From NCBI GenBank assembly GCA_934678955.1, contig CAKUSI010000165.1, positions 1-8,039 on the forward strand: DNA of 8,039 nt. The letters are read 5' to 3'. This stretch comes from an uncultured Austwickia sp. (GTDB lineage Bacteria; Actinomycetota; Actinomycetes; Actinomycetales; Dermatophilaceae). Below are positions 4,715 to 8,039 of this stretch, in pieces. Within the stretch, counting starts at the first letter, position 1, and each line of letters opens with the position of its first letter. The position numbers and the translations under genes are program-made. The notes beneath the pieces are model-generated. The model did no database searches, was not told the origin of the DNA, and worked only from the letters and a program-made list of their open reading frames with translations.

Positions 4715-7336
4715 ATGGAAGGCATGGAGGAGATCGTTCAGGAGTTCCTGATCGAGAGCCACGAGAACCTCGACCAGCTCGACCAGGACCTCCTGGCGCT
4801 CGAGCGGGACCCGAGTTCGCGTGAATTGCTGTCGAGCATCTTCCGGACGCTGCACACGATCAAGGGCACCAGTGGGTTCCTCGCGCTGCACACGCTGGAG
4901 CGCGTCGCCCACGCCGGCGAATCGCTGCTGTCGAAGCTGCGTGACGGCGAGATCCTGCTGACCGCGCAGATCGCCACCGCTCTGCTGGAGATGGTGGACG
5001 CCGTCCGCGCGCTCCTGGGCCACATCGAGAACGAGGGCCACGAGGGCACCGAGGACTACGCCGAGCTGGTCGAGCTGCTCACCGCGCTCCTGGAAGGCCG
5101 CGCGCCGGCCCCCGTCGGTGCGGCCGCGCCGGAGCAGGTCACTCAGGAGCAGGTCACTCAGGAGCAGGCCACTCAGGAGCAGGCCACGCAGGAGACCCAG
5201 GCCGCCCCGGAGCACACCGCTGCGGAGCAGGCGGCCCCGGAGGCCACCATCGAGGCGGTGACCGAGGTCGCCGACGCCCAGCAGGAGGCCGCCGAGCAGG
5301 TGGCAGTGGTGGCCGCCGCCGCTGCGGAGACCGCCCAGCTCGCCGAGTCGGCCGCTGCCGCGGTGGAGAACTCCGCCGGTCGGTCGTCGGGTCAGTCCGC
5401 GAGCCAGGACGGTACGGCGACTGCGTCCGTACCAGCCTCCGCCCCGACCGCCGTCGCGACCGCGACCGGCGGCCCGAGCACCCCGGCCCCGCCCAGCAGC
5501 GACCCGGCCACCGCGGCCGTGGCCGCGAACGTCGCCCAGGCCAGCGCTGCCGCGACCAGCGGTCAGCCTGCGCCCAAGGCTGCGACCCCGGCGAGCAAGC
5601 CGGCCGCCAAGACCGCCGGCAGCGAGGGGGAGCAGAACCGCCGCAGCGTCGCCGACAGCAGCATCCGCGTCGACGTCAACCTGCTCGACACGCTCATGAA
5701 CCTCGTGGGTGAGCTGGTCCTCACCCGCAACCAGCTCATCCAGCGGGCCGCGGCCCGTCAGGACCAGGAGCTCATGCGTTCGATGCACCGCCTCAACCTG
5801 GTGGCGGGGGAGCTGCAGGAGGGCGTCATGAAGACGCGCATGCAGCCGATCGACAACGTCTGGTCCAAGATCCCGCGCGTCGTGCGCGACCTGTCCAACC
5901 AGATGGGCCGCCAGATCCGCGTGGAGATGGAGGGCAAGGAGACCGAGCTCGACAAGACGATCCTCGAGGCCATCAAGGACCCGCTGACCCACCTGGTCCG
6001 CAACTCCTGTGACCACGGCATCGAGCCGCCGGAGGTGCGCGTCGCCAAGGGCAAGCCCGCCGAGGGCGTGCTGCTGATGCGCGCCTACCACGAGGGTGGG
6101 CAGGTCAACATCGAGATCATCGACGACGGCGCCGGGATCAACGTCGAACGGGTCAAGGACAAGGCGGTCGAGCGGGGCCTGATGACCCGCGAGGACGCCG
6201 ACCGCCTCTCGGACCGGGACGCCCAGCACCTGATCTTCAAGCCCGGCTTCTCCACGGCGCAGGCGGTCACGAACGTCTCGGGTCGCGGCGTCGGCATGGA
6301 CGTCGTGAAGACCAACATCGAGAAGATCGGCGGCGTCATCGACGTCTCGTCCGTGATGGGCGAGGGGACGACCACCCGCATCAAGATCCCGCTGACGCTC
6401 GCGATCATCCCGGCGCTGCTGGTCCGCGGCGACGAAAACATGTTTGCGATCCCGCAGGTCAACCTGCTCGAACTCGTACGGCTCGACAAGGAGCAGGCGG
6501 CCGAGCGCCTGGAGACCATCCAGGGCACCCCGGTCTACCGGCTGCGCGGCGCGCTGCTTCCGCTGGTCGACCTCCGCGCGCAGCTGGACGCCGAGGAGAT
6601 CGAGCACGAGACCACGTTCATCGCGGTCCTCAAGGCGGACGAGAAGCAGTTCGGGCTCGTCGTCGACGACATCGAGGACACCGAGGAGATCGTGGTCAAG
6701 CCGCTCGGCAAGCAGCTGCGCGGGATCAACCTGTACGCCGGTGCCACCCTCATGGGTGACGGGCGGGTTGCCCTGATCCTCGACGCGAACAGCCTCGCCG
6801 CCCGGGCGGGCATGATCAACGACTCGCACGAGGCTGCCCGACGGGCCGCCGAGGAGGCGCGCCTCAGCAACTCCGACGCGACCAGCCTGCTGGTGGTCAA
6901 GCTCGGCAACGGCCGGCGGGCGGCGCTGCCACTCAAGGTCGTCGAGCGCCTCGAGGAGTTCCCGATGTCCCGCGTGGAGACGGTCGGCAGCCACCAGGTG
7001 GTGCAGTACCGCGGCGTGATCCTGCCGCTCCTGCGCTTGGCCGACGACTACGGCAGCTACGAGGCGATGGAGGACAACGCGCCGCTGCAGGTCGTCGTTT
7101 GCCAGCATCGCGGCCAGCTGTTCGGGTTCGTGGTGAGCCAGGTGCTCGACATCGTCGAGGACGAGCTGGCCATCCGCACGCACCTGGACACGGGGGGCAA
7201 CCTCGGGTCCGCGGTGGTCAACGAGCACGTCACCGAGCTGCTCAACATCGACCAGGCCCTCATGGGCATGCTGCCGCCGGAGCTGGAGAACTACGGGGCG
7301 ACCCTGGCCGACGACGACTACGTGCAGGTCGGGTGA
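4715..7336 (+). CDS. cheA: CheA, chemotaxis histidine kinase with two C-terminal CheW-like domains
   Basis: This 873-aa cytoplasmic kinase autophosphorylates in response to receptor signals and passes phosphate to CheY. Residues 1-120 form the Hpt (P1) domain with phospho-acceptor H47 in RTLHTIKGTSGFL. Residues about 130-310 are a long Ala/Pro/Gln/Glu-rich linker with no recognisable CheY-binding P2 domain. Dimerisation (P3) starts near 316 (SSIRVDVNLLDTLMNLVGE). The ATPase domain (P4) shows the N box H426-LVRNSCDHG, G1 box D470-DGAGI, F box H505-LIFKPGFST and G2 box G523-RGVGMD, all intact. Two CheW-like (P5) domains follow, about 562-695 and 720-860, where E. coli CheA (654 aa) has one. The second is complete, including SHQVVQYRGVILPLLRL. 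The length excess comes from the linker and the extra P5. The gene overlaps cheW by four bases, so the two are translationally coupled. Confidence 0.95.
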   Translation: MEGMEEIVQEFLIESHENLDQLDQDLLALERDPSSRELLSSIFRTLHTIKGTSGFLALHTLERVAHAGESLLSKLRDGEILLTAQIATALLEMVDAVRALLGHIENEGHEGTEDYAELVELLTALLEGRAPAPVGAAAPEQVTQEQVTQEQATQEQATQETQAAPEHTAAEQAAPEATIEAVTEVADAQQEAAEQVAVVAAAAAETAQLAESAAAAVENSAGRSSGQSASQDGTATASVPASAPTAVATATGGPSTPAPPSSDPATAAVAANVAQASAAATSGQPAPKAATPASKPAAKTAGSEGEQNRRSVADSSIRVDVNLLDTLMNLVGELVLTRNQLIQRAAARQDQELMRSMHRLNLVAGELQEGVMKTRMQPIDNVWSKIPRVVRDLSNQMGRQIRVEMEGKETELDKTILEAIKDPLTHLVRNSCDHGIEPPEVRVAKGKPAEGVLLMRAYHEGGQVNIEIIDDGAGINVERVKDKAVERGLMTREDADRLSDRDAQHLIFKPGFSTAQAVTNVSGRGVGMDVVKTNIEKIGGVIDVSSVMGEGTTTRIKIPLTLAIIPALLVRGDENMFAIPQVNLLELVRLDKEQAAERLETIQGTPVYRLRGALLPLVDLRAQLDAEEIEHETTFIAVLKADEKQFGLVVDDIEDTEEIVVKPLGKQLRGINLYAGATLMGDGRVALILDANSLAARAGMINDSHEAARRAAEEARLSNSDATSLLVVKLGNGRRAALPLKVVERLEEFPMSRVETVGSHQVVQYRGVILPLLRLADDYGSYEAMEDNAPLQVVVCQHRGQLFGFVVSQVLDIVEDELAIRTHLDTGGNLGSAVVNEHVTELLNIDQALMGMLPPELENYGATLADDDYVQVG
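5132..5191 (+). repeat. In-frame 15-bp repeat in the CheA linker
   Basis: Four copies of a 15-base unit (GAGCAGGTCACTCAG and variants) encode EQVTQ, EQVTQ, EQATQ, EQATQ at residues 140-159, followed by a partial EtQ. Copies differ by one or two bases, which suggests recent slippage expansion. The segment lies in the disordered tether just after the Hpt domain, so copy number would change tether length without breaking the frame. Confidence 0.88.
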
Positions 7337-7776
7337 TCGCGGTGGCCCGCCAATACTGCACCTTCCGCCTCGGCGGCCACCTCTTCGGCGTACCGGTCGA
7401 GACCGTCCAGGAGGTCCTGCGCCAGCAGGAGCTCACGAGGGTCCCGCTCGCGCCCGGCGCGGTGTCCGGCCTGATCAACCTGCGCGGCCAGATCGTCATC
7501 ACCGTCGACCTGCGTCACCAGATGGGCATGCCGCCACGGGACGGTGACATCCCTCCGACCAACGTCGTGATCCGGGCGAGCGAGGGTGCCACCGCGCTCG
7601 CGGTCGACGAGATCGGCGACGTGCTGGAGCCGGACCTCGACCTGTTCGAGGCCCCGCCGGAGACCGTCCCTGCCCTGGTGCGCGACCTGGTCACCGCGGT
7701 CTGCAAGCTCGACCGCGACCTGATGCTGGTGCTCGACACCGACAAGGCGGTTTCGGTCAACGGCCAGGCCGCCTGA
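7333..7776 (+). CDS. cheW: CheW, chemotaxis coupling protein
   Basis: This 147-aa protein is a single CheW domain linking chemoreceptors to CheA in the signalling array. It begins QYCTFRLGGHLFGVPVETVQEV. It contains the family hallmark GLINLRGQIVITVDLR at residues 46-61, with the conserved Arg of NLRG at 51. It ends with KLDRDLMLVLDTDK. It is somewhat shorter than E. coli CheW (about 167 aa) but complete. The GTG at 7333 overlaps the cheA stop (GTGA) and is preferred; a second GTG at 7342 would give a protein three residues shorter and cannot be excluded. It lies in an operon with cheA, under the same candidate sigma-28 promoter. The 52-bp repeat array starts 14 bases after its stop. Confidence 0.93.
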   Translation: MIAVARQYCTFRLGGHLFGVPVETVQEVLRQQELTRVPLAPGAVSGLINLRGQIVITVDLRHQMGMPPRDGDIPPTNVVIRASEGATALAVDEIGDVLEPDLDLFEAPPETVPALVRDLVTAVCKLDRDLMLVLDTDKAVSVNGQAA

Positions 7777-7790
7777 CACCCGTACGAAGC

Positions 7791-7830
7791 GCGCGTACCG
7801 TTCCCGCCCGTGGGCGGGAAGGGTACGCGT
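7791..7830. terminator. Near-perfect long stem-loop after cheW, likely terminator
   Basis: Bases 7792-7809 pair with 7812-7829 over 17 of 18 positions, with only G7800/G7821 mismatched and a 2-base centre (GT). It arises because an inverted half-unit of the 52-bp repeat meets the first forward unit. At 14 bases past the cheW stop it is well placed to end the cheA-cheW transcript or protect its 3' end. There is no T-tract. Confidence 0.6.
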
Positions 7831-8039
7831 TGGCGCAGGTGGGTGGCGCCACTTGCCGCCCGTGGGCGGGAAGGGTACGCGTTTGCGCAGGTCGGTCTCG
7901 CCACTTGCTGCCCGTGGGCGGGAAGGGTACGCGTTCGTGCAGGTGCGCCTCGCCGGTTGCTGCCCGTGGGCGGGAGGCGTACGCGTTCGTGCAGGTGCGC
8001 CTCGCCACTTGCTGCCCGTGGGCGGGAAGGGTACGCGTT
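7791..8039 (+). repeat. 52-bp tandem repeat array 3 (five units, cut by the window edge)
   Basis: The core CCCGTGGGCGGGA occurs at 7807, 7859, 7911, 7963 and 8015, again exactly 52 bases apart. Each core is followed by AGGGTACGCGTT or a close variant (GGCGTACGCGTT in unit 4). The interior reads GCGCAGGT or CGTGCAGGT, a third inner type related to type A. The last unit is cut at 8039, so the array probably continues. The orientation is the same as array 2, and the array directly follows the cheW 3' end. Confidence 0.94.

Noticed and set aside
4102..4725. Gene on the minus strand in the cheX-cheA gap (and plus-strand 4342-4824)
   Set aside because: Products are Arg/Pro/Gly-rich, pass through an irregular 14-base repeat that would shift frame, overlap cheA or its promoter, and lack ribosome sites.
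4691..7228. 845-aa ORF antisense to cheA
   Set aside because: It mirrors the codon frame of cheA and is very rich in Arg, Leu, Val, Asp and Gly, as expected from reading GC-biased codons backwards. It has no recognisable domain.
1..8039. tRNA, rRNA, transposase or integrase genes
   Set aside because: I looked for these on both strands and saw no cloverleaf with a T-loop consensus, no rRNA sequence, and no DDE, serine or tyrosine recombinase motifs.

Overview
The window comes from a high-GC, flagellated actinobacterium. The evidence is the very GC-rich third codon positions of the che genes, an AbiEi/DUF559-type gene of a form common in actinobacteria, and a CheA/CheW/CheY/CheX set. Genus cannot be fixed from the sequence; a motile lineage such as Kineosporiaceae or Nocardioidaceae is only a guess.

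Layout. Bases 1-66 may hold the tail of an unknown gene. Bases 78-337 are the first of three arrays of a 52-bp tandem repeat. Bases 349-1266 (minus) encode a 305-aa AbiEi-like winged-helix plus DUF559 nuclease-fold protein. Diverging from it, 1492-1719 (plus) encodes a ribbon-helix-helix antitoxin, followed by what looks like an 18-codon remnant of a MazF/PemK toxin. The second repeat array fills 1795-2183, and a 15-bp-stem hairpin follows at 2200-2238. Next comes a minus-strand chemotaxis block: cheX (3516-3971), cheY (2952-3314) and a second, very divergent CheX-like gene (2263-2748). Diverging from cheX across about 740 bases is cheA (4715-7336), overlapped by cheW (7333-7776). A third repeat array starts right after cheW and runs off the window.

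Function. CheA is the receptor-coupled histidine kinase, CheW the adaptor, CheY the response regulator that acts at the flagellar switch, and CheX a CheY-P phosphatase. The CheX-like protein keeps the ExxN motif of CheX and may be a second phosphatase. Both divergent che units have a candidate flagellar sigma-28 (FliA) promoter with the same 11-base spacing between boxes, so kinase and phosphatase arms could be switched on together with late flagellar genes.

The most unusual element is the repeat family: 18 units in three arrays, exactly 52 bp apart within each array, with two interchangeable inner sequence types. Every array lies in the space beyond gene 3' ends. I did not recognise it as a named repeat family. 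Arrays 1 and 2 face in opposite directions and flank the nuclease/antitoxin module.
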